A stretch of DNA of 64,000 nt from UBA4717 sp045580165 (GTDB taxonomy: Bacteria; Bacillota; Clostridia; Oscillospirales; CAG-272), in assembly GCA_045580165.1 (NCBI GenBank), contig JAZNNG010000028.1, positions 1 to 64,000 on the forward strand. Direction: 5' to 3'. The notes beneath the pieces were generated by a model. It ran no database searches. It saw only the letters and a program-made list of their open reading frames with translations, and had not been told where the DNA came from. The first letter of the stretch is position 1; the number at the start of each line of letters is the position of its first letter. Shown here piece after piece: positions 24,119-32,289 of this stretch. The position numbers and the translations under genes were made by a program.

Positions 24119-25071
24119 TGAGTGGAATTGATACCGATGTACTTGAAAATATGTCCGACAATCTGAAGCTTAACTCCTCTAAGCTTTCAAAGCATCTTGA
24201 AATGCGAATGGGAATTATCGACTCGTTTGTCGATAACGCGGGCTTTGACAAGACCGCAGACGTTGCGGAGGGGGTTGAGCTTTTAAGACTGACAAAGCCG
24301 TCAATGGCGGCTTATGCGGGAATAAGCGTTCCCGCGGATATGAGCGATTTTTACAAGGCATGCGCCGAGGTCTACTCGACCGCAACGGGGTTTGCCGACA
24401 GAGTCATTCTGTGTAAAATGATGGCAAGGTCGCTTGGAGACGGACGTGCTGAGGTCGCCTCGTACAAGCTGCTTGAGCCCGAGCGCGACACGGCCCACGA
24501 CTTTGATTTCAGTATAAGAATAGCCTACAGAAAGGCGCACGGCGCGGACGTAGCGTTTGAAAAATTCGCGTCGGTCATCCCCGATACCTCCGCAGTCTAC
24601 CGCGATAGCTTTAATCACGTTTGCGATGCCGTTGCAGTGGGCGACGCGGATATGTGCATACTTCCGTACGAAAATACCGCAGACGGAAAGTTGTCGGGCT
24701 TTTACAGACTTATTGAGAGCTACGAGCTTAAAATCGCCGCATCCTGTATGGTGAAGTCCGATAACAGAGACGACGAAACGAGATATCTTCTTCTGTCGCC
24801 TACTTTGTCGGGACTCAGTGAGATATCTGGTATTACCGACTTTGAGTTTTCGCTCGTTGACAGGGACGGCACCGCGCTGACGGGACTTATGGCGGCGGCA
24901 AACTTACTCGGAGTTAATATAAAAAGCGTTGACACCTTCAAGACGGATGATTACACGGTCTTTGACGTGCGTACGTCCGGCGACTGCGAAAGGCTCGACG
25001 CGCTGATACTATACTTAAAGCTTGAGGCGGCGGAATTCTCGCCACTCGGACTTTACGCGGCTACAGAATAA
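24118..25071 (+). CDS. Prephenate dehydratase-like protein of unknown role
   Basis: A 317-aa protein translationally coupled to htpG (TGATG overlap). Residues 130-235 resemble a prephenate dehydratase domain: FSIRIAYRKAHGADVAFEKF, DAVAVGDADMCILPYENTADG (compare the family's A-x-G-x-AD-x-x-x-P-x-EN) and DDETRYLLLS, matching the conserved TRF-type motif as T221-R222-Y223. The last 75 residues look like an ACT domain. The first 125 residues are unlike chorismate mutase and not recognised. It may be a true phenylalanine-pathway enzyme or a diverged regulator; the htpG linkage argues against a simple biosynthetic role. Confidence 0.6.
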   Translation: MSGIDTDVLENMSDNLKLNSSKLSKHLEMRMGIIDSFVDNAGFDKTADVAEGVELLRLTKPSMAAYAGISVPADMSDFYKACAEVYSTATGFADRVILCKMMARSLGDGRAEVASYKLLEPERDTAHDFDFSIRIAYRKAHGADVAFEKFASVIPDTSAVYRDSFNHVCDAVAVGDADMCILPYENTADGKLSGFYRLIESYELKIAASCMVKSDNRDDETRYLLLSPTLSGLSEISGITDFEFSLVDRDGTALTGLMAAANLLGVNIKSVDTFKTDDYTVFDVRTSGDCERLDALILYLKLEAAEFSPLGLYAATE

Positions 25072-25087
25072 AGAATGGAGAACAAAA

Positions 25088-25345
25088 ATGAAGAAGACGA
25101 TCACTTACAGAACAAAAGGAACCTGCTCGAGAAGCATTACGGTAGTTCTTGATAACGATATTATCGAGAGCGTCAGCTTTGAGGGCGGATGCGACGGTAA
25201 TACGCACGGTATTGAAAACCTCGTTGTCGGAATGAAGGCAGAGGACGTAATAACCAGACTTGAGGGAATAAGATGCGGCTTCAAGAGCACGTCATGCCCC
25301 GACCAGCTTGCCGAGGCGCTAAAGTCTGCAGCAGAAGAGGCGTAA
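25088..25345 (+). CDS. TSCPD-domain protein (TIGR03905-like)
   Basis: An 85-aa protein of a family common in anaerobic Clostridia. It carries GGCDGNTHGIENLVVGM and the name-giving KSTSCPDQLAEAL near the C-terminus, with Cys residues at GTCS, GGCD, RCG and SCPD that could bind metal or a cluster. A related domain occurs at the end of some vitamin B12-dependent ribonucleotide reductases; the function of the free form is unknown. GGAG lies 7 nt before the ATG, and it closes the htpG operon. Confidence 0.85.
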   Translation: MKKTITYRTKGTCSRSITVVLDNDIIESVSFEGGCDGNTHGIENLVVGMKAEDVITRLEGIRCGFKSTSCPDQLAEALKSAAEEA

Positions 25346-25373
25346 GTTTTATTAAATTTGTCGGTACATACTC

Positions 25374-25401
25374 TTGCAATTGACGAAATTTGTGATATAA
25401 T
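25374..25401 (+). promoter_or_regulatory. Promoter of the phosphohexomutase gene
   Basis: -35 TTGCAA (25374-25379), 16-bp spacer, -10 TATAAT (25396-25401), about 50 bp before the TTG start codon. Confidence 0.65.
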
Positions 25402-25449
25402 ATTAGAGAACCTGAATATCTACTTGAATTTCCCACGGAGGACCCTGAT

Positions 25450-27171
25450 TTGAATTACAGAGAAAAATATCAGCTTTGGCTTGAGACCGAGGCAACGGAC
25501 GAGGCTACAAAGGCAGAGCTTCGCGCTATTGAGGATAATGACGACGAGATAAAGTTCCGCTTTGCGAAGCGCCTTGATTTCGGTACTGCGGGACTTCGCG
25601 GTACGATGAAGGCGGGAACCAACGCGATGAACGTCTACACCGTTGCGCAGGCGACACAGGGCTTTGCAGACCTTATAAGGAGCGAAACGGGTACGGAGCG
25701 CCCCGTTGTAATTGCCTACGATTCGAGAAACAACTCCGAGCTTTTTGCAAAGACAACGGCGTCTGTGTTTGCGGCAAACGGACTCAAGACCTATATTTTC
25801 AACGAGCTTCGCCCCACACCCGTTCTTTCCTACGCGGTAAGACGTCTCGGATGTATCGCGGGTGTTAATATAACCGCGTCGCATAACCCCAAGGAATATA
25901 ACGGTTATAAGGCGTATTGGGAGGACGGCGCACAGCTTCCCCCCGACCACGCACAGACCGTTTCCGAATATATCGACAGAACGGATATTTTTGCCGACGT
26001 AAAGTACGCGGATTTTGATGCCGAGCTTGAGCGCGGCAATATAATAATGCTTGACGAGAGCTTTGACGAGGACTATATGTCCGAGGTTACGGCTCAGGCG
26101 GTGTATCCGAACGTAGTAAAGAAGGTCGCAGACGAGCTTAAGATAGTGTATTCTCCTCTTTGCGGAACAGGCTACAGAATCGTACCCGAGGTGCTTAAAA
26201 GGGCAGGCTTCAAGCATATTTATACCGTTAATGAGCAGATGAAGCCCGACGGAAATTTCCCGGGCATCCGTTTCCCCAACCCCGAATTTTCCGAGGTTTT
26301 TGAAAAGGGAATAGAGATAGCGAACGACGTCGGAAGTGACGTTATTATCGCAACTGACCCCGATGCAGACAGAGTAGGTATAATGATAAGAGGTGCCGAC
26401 GGCGAGTTCAAGACCATCACCGGTAATCAGGTTGGCGCTTTGCTTATCGAATATATTGCAAGTGCATACGAGGAAACGGGTACTATGCCCGAAAACCCCT
26501 ACGTAGTAAAGACCATAGTTACCACCGAGCTTGCGGCAAAGGTCTGCGAGGCTCACGGTATCCGTATCTTCAACGTCCTCACGGGCTTTAAGTTTATCGG
26601 AGAGGTCATCAAGAAGCTTGAGGTAACGGGGCACGATAATTACCTTCTCGGCTTTGAGGAGAGCTACGGCTACCTTAAAGGAACGTACGCGCGCGACAAG
26701 GACGCGGTAGTTGCAACTATGCTTATAAGCGAGATGGCGGCTTACTACCGTGACCGCGGTATGACTCTGTCCGATGCACTCGACAAGCTTTACGAGCGTT
26801 ACGGATATTACCTTGAGAGCACCAAGAATATCACTATGGACGGCTTTGACGCCGCCGAAAAGATGCAGAAGCTTATGGACTCGCTCAGAACCACTCCTCC
26901 CACCGAAATCGGAGGTCACAAGGTCTGCGAGGTGCGCGACTACCTTAGCGGAGAGGTGAAGAAGCTCGGTAGCTGCAACGTTGAGCCGACCGGTCTTCCC
27001 AAGTCCGACGTGCTTTATTTCGTGCTTGAAAACGGTGACAGAATAGTAATACGTCCCTCTGGTACGGAGCCCAAGGTAAAGCTTTATTTCCTCGCGTCGG
27101 GAGCGTGCGCAAAATGTACCGCACAAAAGCTTGACACATACAAAAAATGCACCTCCGAGTGGGGAAAATAA
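25450..27171 (+). CDS. Phosphoglucomutase/phosphomannomutase
   Basis: Interconverts hexose 1- and 6-phosphates, feeding cell-wall and glycogen precursors. 573 aa, the PgcA-like long form. Motifs are FGTAGLRGTMKAG, the phosphoserine loop NITASHNPKEYNGYK, the metal loop ATDPDADRVGI, the sugar-specificity loop GFEESYGYL and the phosphate-binding RPSGTEPKVKLY. The start is a TTG 7 nt after GGAGGA; no upstream ATG fits. It is monocistronic, between its own promoter and a terminator. Confidence 0.95.
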   Translation: MNYREKYQLWLETEATDEATKAELRAIEDNDDEIKFRFAKRLDFGTAGLRGTMKAGTNAMNVYTVAQATQGFADLIRSETGTERPVVIAYDSRNNSELFAKTTASVFAANGLKTYIFNELRPTPVLSYAVRRLGCIAGVNITASHNPKEYNGYKAYWEDGAQLPPDHAQTVSEYIDRTDIFADVKYADFDAELERGNIIMLDESFDEDYMSEVTAQAVYPNVVKKVADELKIVYSPLCGTGYRIVPEVLKRAGFKHIYTVNEQMKPDGNFPGIRFPNPEFSEVFEKGIEIANDVGSDVIIATDPDADRVGIMIRGADGEFKTITGNQVGALLIEYIASAYEETGTMPENPYVVKTIVTTELAAKVCEAHGIRIFNVLTGFKFIGEVIKKLEVTGHDNYLLGFEESYGYLKGTYARDKDAVVATMLISEMAAYYRDRGMTLSDALDKLYERYGYYLESTKNITMDGFDAAEKMQKLMDSLRTTPPTEIGGHKVCEVRDYLSGEVKKLGSCNVEPTGLPKSDVLYFVLENGDRIVIRPSGTEPKVKLYFLASGACAKCTAQKLDTYKKCTSEWGK

Positions 27172-27179
27172 AATAATTG

Positions 27180-27207
27180 AAAACGCGGAAGTTGCTTCCG
27201 CGTTTTT
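27180..27207 (+). terminator. Terminator after the phosphohexomutase gene
   Basis: Stem AAAACGCGGAAG/CTTCCGCGTTTT, loop TTG, extra T; 8 bp past the stop codon. Confidence 0.88.
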
Positions 27208-27225
27208 GCAAATACGGAGATAAAA

Positions 27226-27777
27226 ATGAGAAAAGAAGATCTTGTTGAATCCTGCATTTCCTCAAAGGAAATATTCAAGGGAGTGGTGACTCATCTTTTT
27301 GTTGATGAGGTCAGACTTCCGAACGGAGAAACATCAAAAAGAGAATATATAAAGCACAACGGTGCGGTGGGGGTTCTTCCGATTGATGATGACGGAAACG
27401 TCTATCTCGTAGAGCAGTACAGATATCCGTTTTCTGACGTGCTTACAGAAATACCTGCGGGCAAGCTTGATAAGGTGGGAGAAATTCCGCTTGACGCCGC
27501 TATGAGAGAGCTCAGAGAGGAAACAGGATTTACGAGTAAAAAGGTAACGTTTCTCGGTGAGTTTATAGGAAGCCCTGCCATAATCGGTGAGAAAATATGG
27601 CTCTATCTCGCAGAGGAGCTTGAGGCGGGAGAGCAGGATCTTGACGGCGATGAATTTTTGAACGTAATAAAAATGCCGCTTGAGGAGCTTGTCGAAAAAA
27701 TAATGTCGGGAGAAATTGTTGACGGAAAGACGGTATGCGCCGCGCTTAAGGTCAACCTAATGAAGAATGGCAAATAA
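27226..27777 (+). CDS. Nudix hydrolase, ADP-ribose pyrophosphatase type
   Basis: A 183-aa Nudix enzyme likely to hydrolyse ADP-ribose or related nucleoside diphosphates. The Nudix box runs from GKLDKVGE through AMRELREETGF (GX5EX7REUXEEXGU). The preceding VEQYRYPFSDVLTEIPAG and following SPAIIGEKIWLYLAEEL are typical of the ADPRase subgroup. It overlaps the start of the next gene by 11 nt. Confidence 0.9.
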   Translation: MRKEDLVESCISSKEIFKGVVTHLFVDEVRLPNGETSKREYIKHNGAVGVLPIDDDGNVYLVEQYRYPFSDVLTEIPAGKLDKVGEIPLDAAMRELREETGFTSKKVTFLGEFIGSPAIIGEKIWLYLAEELEAGEQDLDGDEFLNVIKMPLEELVEKIMSGEIVDGKTVCAALKVNLMKNGK

Positions 27778-28759
27778 GGCTATCCGCAGAAAAAAGCGAA
27801 AGAAGAACGGCCGTATATACGCTGCGCTTTTGCTTGTTGCTTTAGCGGTCTTTCTTGTAATAATTCTCGTGCCGTCAAAAAGCGGCACTTATATGCACTC
27901 GTCGACGGTTTCCGTGGCAATAGCACCCGAAAAAGCTCTTGACGCAGACCAAAAGGTTGATCCGGTGACGGCAGGCATTACGCTCGATTCACAGCTTTAC
28001 AGCGGATACGCGTATCTTTGCAGTGCACAAGATCTTAGCGTGATTGCCGAAAAGAACTGCGAGGAGAGATTCTATCCGGCGTCGCTTACGAAAATAATGA
28101 CCGCCTTGGTAATTATTGAAAACGCAGACGATCTGTATGCCGAAACCACCGTATCGTCGGGTATGTATAACAGACTCTATAACGAGGGCGCGTCGATGGC
28201 AGGCTTTGTCGCAGGCGAGAGGGTAAGACTTTACGACCTTCTTTGCGGTATTATGCTTCCTTCGGGCGCAGAGGCGGCGGTTGCCGCGGCGGAATTTGTC
28301 GCGGGCAGTGAGGAAAAGCTCGTGTCGATGATGAATTCCAAGGCTCTTGAAATGGGACTTGCCAATACTCATTTTGCAAATATAACGGGGCTCCACGACG
28401 ATAACCACTATACCAATGCCGCGGAGATGGCAGCCATACTTTCTTCGGCTCTTGAAAACGAGGTGTTTAAGGAAATATCGTCGAAAACAAGCTACACCGT
28501 GCCGCCTACCAATAAGCACCCGAACGGCTTTACCATGCAGAGCACGGTCTTCAAAAAGCTTGGCGGCAGACAACCCGAAAGCCATAAGATAATCGGCGGA
28601 AAGACGGGCTTTACATACGAGGCAGGACTCTGCCTTGCCACATACGCCGAGCTTGACGGTGAATACTACATAGCGATAACTATGGGCGCAGAGGGAAACC
28701 ACAAAACGCCGCAGTATCAGGTCGACGATGCCATATATCTCTACGACCTCGCCGCATAA
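27767..28759 (+). CDS. D-alanyl-D-alanine carboxypeptidase (S11 family)
   Basis: A membrane-anchored penicillin-binding DD-carboxypeptidase trimming peptidoglycan stems, 330 aa. A basic N-terminus precedes one hydrophobic helix (about 18-35) that anchors it outside the membrane. Active-site motifs: S106-L-T-K109 (SxxK), S166-G-A168 where the usual second motif is SxN, and K279-T-G281. It lacks the C-terminal membrane-binding beta domain of PBP5-type enzymes. The N-to-A change in motif two is notable. Start overlaps the Nudix gene. Confidence 0.87.
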   Translation: MANKAIRRKKRKKNGRIYAALLLVALAVFLVIILVPSKSGTYMHSSTVSVAIAPEKALDADQKVDPVTAGITLDSQLYSGYAYLCSAQDLSVIAEKNCEERFYPASLTKIMTALVIIENADDLYAETTVSSGMYNRLYNEGASMAGFVAGERVRLYDLLCGIMLPSGAEAAVAAAEFVAGSEEKLVSMMNSKALEMGLANTHFANITGLHDDNHYTNAAEMAAILSSALENEVFKEISSKTSYTVPPTNKHPNGFTMQSTVFKKLGGRQPESHKIIGGKTGFTYEAGLCLATYAELDGEYYIAITMGAEGNHKTPQYQVDDAIYLYDLAA

Positions 28760-28795
28760 ATTGTCAAGCAAGCGACAGTATGCATAAACTGTATC

Positions 28796-28816
28796 ATACC
28801 GCAAATCAAGCGGTAT
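28796..28816 (+). promoter_or_regulatory. Hairpin before the P-loop ATPase gene
   Basis: ATACCGC/GCGGTAT around a 7-nt loop, ending 1 nt before the GCGGAGGAG ribosome binding site. Too short and without a U run to be a terminator; possibly an mRNA leader stem. Confidence 0.3.
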
Positions 28817-28832
28817 AGCGGAGGAGCATACT

Positions 28833-29885
28833 ATGAAAACATTAAACAATAACGGATACTTTGCCGCCGCTAATTCAAGAGGCGGCTTTGTTTCTTTCTT
28901 CAAGGATATATTCAGAAGCGGAGAGCTCGATTATCTTTACATAATAAAGGGCGGAAGCGGCACAGGAAAGAGCAGACTTATGCGAGAGCTCGCCACTGCC
29001 GCAGAGGGGGCAAACGATACGGTTGAATACTTTTACTGCTCGTCCGATCCGCGCTCTCTCGACGGTATAATTCTGAATAAAAGACGGATCGGTGTAATAG
29101 ACGGAACTCCGCCGCACAGTGAGGAGCCGTCACTTCCCGGGTGCAGGGATGAGATAATAAATCTCGGAGAGTTCTGGAATTCTCGGATATTAAGACAAAA
29201 TTCGGGCATCATATCCGAGCTTAACGAAAGGAAACGTCTGCTTTATAAAAATGCGTATTCGTACCTTTCTGCGGCAGGAGAAGCGAGCGAGGCGGCGGCT
29301 CTGCTGACTCTGCCTGCGATAAAGCGGGAGAAGCTTGTCGCGTGGGCAAGACGTGCGGCGCAAAAGCTTGGAGAAGGCTCGACACCGCGTGAGGAGATAC
29401 GGCTGACATCAGCGATAAGCTATATGGGAGAATGTGACACGGGTGTATTTTACAATTCGGCAAAAACGAGATTTGTTTTAAACGACACCGCGCGTATATC
29501 TCCTGTCGTTCTATCAGCCCTGAGAAGCGCACTTATGGAGCGCGGATGCTCGCTCAGTCTTTCGTTCTCGCCGCTTGACACAGGAAGCCTTAACGGGATT
29601 TTTGTGAAAGACGTCGGCGCGTCGTTTACCGAGTACGGCAATGCAGAGCGAAACAACGCGGTAAACACCGACAGATTTATCGATAAGGACGTGTACCGCG
29701 AAAATCGGGTAAAAATACGCTTTATGCGAAAAAGCGCGTTTGAGATGGTGGAGTCGGCGGCGCAGACTATGCGCCTCATATACGAAATTCACTCGGAGAT
29801 AGAAAAAATATATGCGTCAGCAATGGATTTCTCCGCAAAGGAAAAATACACGGAAAAGCTAATAAAAACTGTACTTAAGGGATAA
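28833..29885 (+). CDS. P-loop ATPase of unknown function
   Basis: A 350-aa soluble protein. Walker A is G40-GSGTGKS47. Shortly after it come FYCSSDPRSLDGII and a beta-strand RIGVIDGTPPH that could supply a Walker B-like acid. It resembles uncharacterised ATPases of spore formers (the PRK06851-like group), though I have not verified this. The second half, from about 200, is mixed alpha/beta with KDVGASFTEYGNAERNNAVNTDRFID and shows no second P-loop. Good GGAGGAG precedes the ATG. It stands alone before a terminator. Confidence 0.6.
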   Translation: MKTLNNNGYFAAANSRGGFVSFFKDIFRSGELDYLYIIKGGSGTGKSRLMRELATAAEGANDTVEYFYCSSDPRSLDGIILNKRRIGVIDGTPPHSEEPSLPGCRDEIINLGEFWNSRILRQNSGIISELNERKRLLYKNAYSYLSAAGEASEAAALLTLPAIKREKLVAWARRAAQKLGEGSTPREEIRLTSAISYMGECDTGVFYNSAKTRFVLNDTARISPVVLSALRSALMERGCSLSLSFSPLDTGSLNGIFVKDVGASFTEYGNAERNNAVNTDRFIDKDVYRENRVKIRFMRKSAFEMVESAAQTMRLIYEIHSEIEKIYASAMDFSAKEKYTEKLIKTVLKG

Positions 29886-29889
29886 AATC

Positions 29890-29918
29890 CGCGCCGCTTT
29901 CCGCGGCGCGTATTTTAT
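29890..29918 (+). terminator. Terminator after the P-loop ATPase gene
   Basis: GC-rich stem CGCGCCGC/GCGGCGCG with a 5-nt loop followed by TATTTTAT, beginning 5 bp after the stop codon. Confidence 0.82.
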
Positions 29919-29973
29919 ATGTGAAAAAACTGAAAAATCAGTGAAAAAATCGTTCGAAATTGTCCGATATTCC

Positions 29974-30002
29974 TTGAAATTCGGGCAATGTTATGTTATA
30001 AT
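29974..30002 (+). promoter_or_regulatory. Promoter of the cdaA-cdaR operon
   Basis: -35 TTGAAA (29974-29979), 17-bp spacer, -10 TATAAT (29997-30002), leaving a leader of about 80 nt before cdaA. Confidence 0.75.
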
Positions 30003-30091
30003 ATATATAATTAACGATATTATGGGGTAGTTTTGCCATTTGGCGGGGCTTTCCGCGTCATATATAACCAAAAATCGGATGGGGGTACAGA

Positions 30092-31009
30092 ATGAACACT
30101 TTGTTTGATTCCATTAAAAATATGCTTTCGTACATCGGTACGGTGTTGTCGGGAATAAGGCTGACGGACATCATCGATATTTGTATAGTATCCTTTTTGC
30201 TTTACTTTGTGTATAAGTTCATAAGGGACAGGAGAGCAGGTAAGCTTGCGGCGGGCGTTTTGCTTCTGATGGCATTTATGTTCGTCAGCGAGATCACAAA
30301 TATGTACGCTATGAGCTTTATAATGGAAAATTTGTTCCAGGTGGGTATTATAGCGCTTATAATAGTGTTCCAGCCCGAGCTCAGAAGTGCGCTTGAGAAA
30401 ATGGGCGCAGAGCCTCTCAAGACCTTCAGACGTGCAGATTCAAAAAGCCAGAACGCCGATGCCCGCGAGCTTATAGACGCCCTGACGAGCGCGGCTTGCG
30501 ATATGTCGCTTGAAAAGACGGGAGCTCTTATAGTTATCGAGCGTTCAACCAAGCTTGGAGACGTTATCAGAACGGGTACGGTAATCGACGCGAAGGCAGA
30601 ACCCTTCCTCATCAAAAACATCTTCTACAACAAGGCGCCGCTTCACGACGGAGCGATGATAATACGTGACGGCAGAATAAACGCGGCAGGCTGCTTCCTC
30701 CCTCTGTCGACAAATCCCGAGATAATCAAGGACCTCGGCACACGCCACAGAGCAGGAATAGGAATGAGCGAAAACAGTGACGCGGTGGTTATAATAGTTT
30801 CAGAGGAAACGGGAACTATATCGTCGGCGCTTGACGGTAAGCTGACTTCAAATTACAGCTATCAGAGCCTTAAAAAGTTTCTTGAGTCCGTGCTTATAGT
30901 TGAGGACAAGGAAGAAACGGGAAGAAAGCAGCTCAGAAACAGATTCAGACGCAACTCGAAGGCAAAGGACGCCGATGCCGCAGACTCTGAAGACAAAGCC
31001 AAAAACTGA
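30092..31009 (+). CDS. cdaA: Diadenylate cyclase CdaA
   Basis: Makes the second messenger c-di-AMP from two ATP. 305 aa with three predicted N-terminal membrane helices (about 27-45, 52-67, 72-94) and a cytoplasmic DAC domain carrying D186-G-A188 and R218-H-R220. The C-terminal 30 residues are charged. cdaR follows after 17 bp, the conserved pairing. c-di-AMP controls potassium, osmolyte and cell-wall balance in Bacillota. Confidence 0.97.
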   Translation: MNTLFDSIKNMLSYIGTVLSGIRLTDIIDICIVSFLLYFVYKFIRDRRAGKLAAGVLLLMAFMFVSEITNMYAMSFIMENLFQVGIIALIIVFQPELRSALEKMGAEPLKTFRRADSKSQNADARELIDALTSAACDMSLEKTGALIVIERSTKLGDVIRTGTVIDAKAEPFLIKNIFYNKAPLHDGAMIIRDGRINAAGCFLPLSTNPEIIKDLGTRHRAGIGMSENSDAVVIIVSEETGTISSALDGKLTSNYSYQSLKKFLESVLIVEDKEETGRKQLRNRFRRNSKAKDADAADSEDKAKN

Positions 31010-31026
31010 GAAGGGAGGACACGGAA

Positions 31027-32280
31027 ATGAACGAAACACATAAAAGCAGCGTAAACACTAAAAAAACCAATAACAAAAATAAAGACCTGACCGCAAAAAT
31101 AATGTGCGTTCTCGGAGCCGTTCTCCTTTGGTTTTACGTAGTAAGCTCACAGACGATAATCGACGAGAGACGCTTTGCCTCGATACCTGTTGAGATAATG
31201 TCCTCCGAGGTTATCGAAACCGAATACGGAATGACGGTCATCAACGGATACGATTACACGGTAGACGTAACGGTAAGCGGAGTTAAAAGCGAGCTTAACC
31301 GTCTGAGCGCAGAGGATATAAGCGCTTACGTTGACCTGTCGCAGATAAACGCCGCAGGCGAATATACGCTTGACGTTCGCACCTCGGTGCCGGGCGGAAT
31401 AAGCGTCAAGGAGATTTCGACGAACTACGTTAACGTATACGTAGACAAGCGCTCCTCCAAGCCTGTCGAGATAAGGGTAAACCCCATATACTCAATAGAG
31501 TCGGAGTATTCTCTCGGAACGCCGTCTGCAAACATTTCGACCGTAACGGTAACGGGACCCGAGGACGTGCTTGAGAGCGTCGCTTACGCGCAGGTAACTG
31601 TGGACGTGGGCAGACTCACGGGTACGGTAACGTCAACGGGCTCGCTCGTTCTTATCGGAAACGACGGTGCGGTTATATCTAACCCGTATGTAAAGCTCCA
31701 TACCACCGACGTAATAGTGAAGATACCCGTATACACCGAAAAGGAGATTCCTCTTTCGGTAGGTCTTAAGCACGGCTTCTATAACGAAAAGAACTCAGAG
31801 ATCAAGATAGAGCCTCAGAGCATAGTCGTAAGAGGCGACCCTGCGGAGCTTGCAAAGCTAAGTACCGTCGAGGTAATGACCATCGACGAAAAGAAGATGA
31901 CGGGTGTCACGGGCTCGAGCGTCGCGGTAATTGAATTGCCCGAGGGGGTTGAAAACGTAAACAGAGTAGAGAGCGTTACTGTTACGGTTACGCACGTCAA
32001 TACCTCCACCCGTGATATTTACGTTGATAACGTGGAGATCAAGAATCCCGAGGGACTTGACTACTCGGTAAAGCAGGACGGCATAAACGTTACGCTTCGC
32101 GGAAGCACGGGCTCGCTTGCCCTTGTTAACGAGGACAACGTTCTGCTCACGGCAGACCTCAGCTACTACTCAAAGGGAACAGGAAAGGTAACCGTGCCCG
32201 TGACCGTGGGCATTCCCGCAGGACTTTCGGGAAGTGTTTACGAGATAGGCGAATACTCGCTTGAGATCGAGATCAAGTAA
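31027..32280 (+). CDS. cdaR: CdaA regulatory protein CdaR (YbbR-domain protein)
   Basis: Regulates the adjacent diadenylate cyclase from outside the membrane. 417 aa: a short basic N-terminus, one membrane helix (about 25-41: IMCVLGAVLLWFYVVSS), then at least three YbbR beta-domains (for example TVDVTVSGVKSELNRLSAEDI and RVNPIYSIESEYSLGTPSAN). GGGAGG lies before the ATG. Its place directly after cdaA is the main support for the name. Confidence 0.93.
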   Translation: MNETHKSSVNTKKTNNKNKDLTAKIMCVLGAVLLWFYVVSSQTIIDERRFASIPVEIMSSEVIETEYGMTVINGYDYTVDVTVSGVKSELNRLSAEDISAYVDLSQINAAGEYTLDVRTSVPGGISVKEISTNYVNVYVDKRSSKPVEIRVNPIYSIESEYSLGTPSANISTVTVTGPEDVLESVAYAQVTVDVGRLTGTVTSTGSLVLIGNDGAVISNPYVKLHTTDVIVKIPVYTEKEIPLSVGLKHGFYNEKNSEIKIEPQSIVVRGDPAELAKLSTVEVMTIDEKKMTGVTGSSVAVIELPEGVENVNRVESVTVTVTHVNTSTRDIYVDNVEIKNPEGLDYSVKQDGINVTLRGSTGSLALVNEDNVLLTADLSYYSKGTGKVTVPVTVGIPAGLSGSVYEIGEYSLEIEIK

Positions 32281-32289
32281 GGCGGATAT

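Noticed and set aside
25420..27126. A 568-codon open frame on the minus strand
   Set aside because: It is fully antisense to the phosphohexomutase gene, which has clear family motifs; the frame is kept open by codon bias and its translation resembles nothing.
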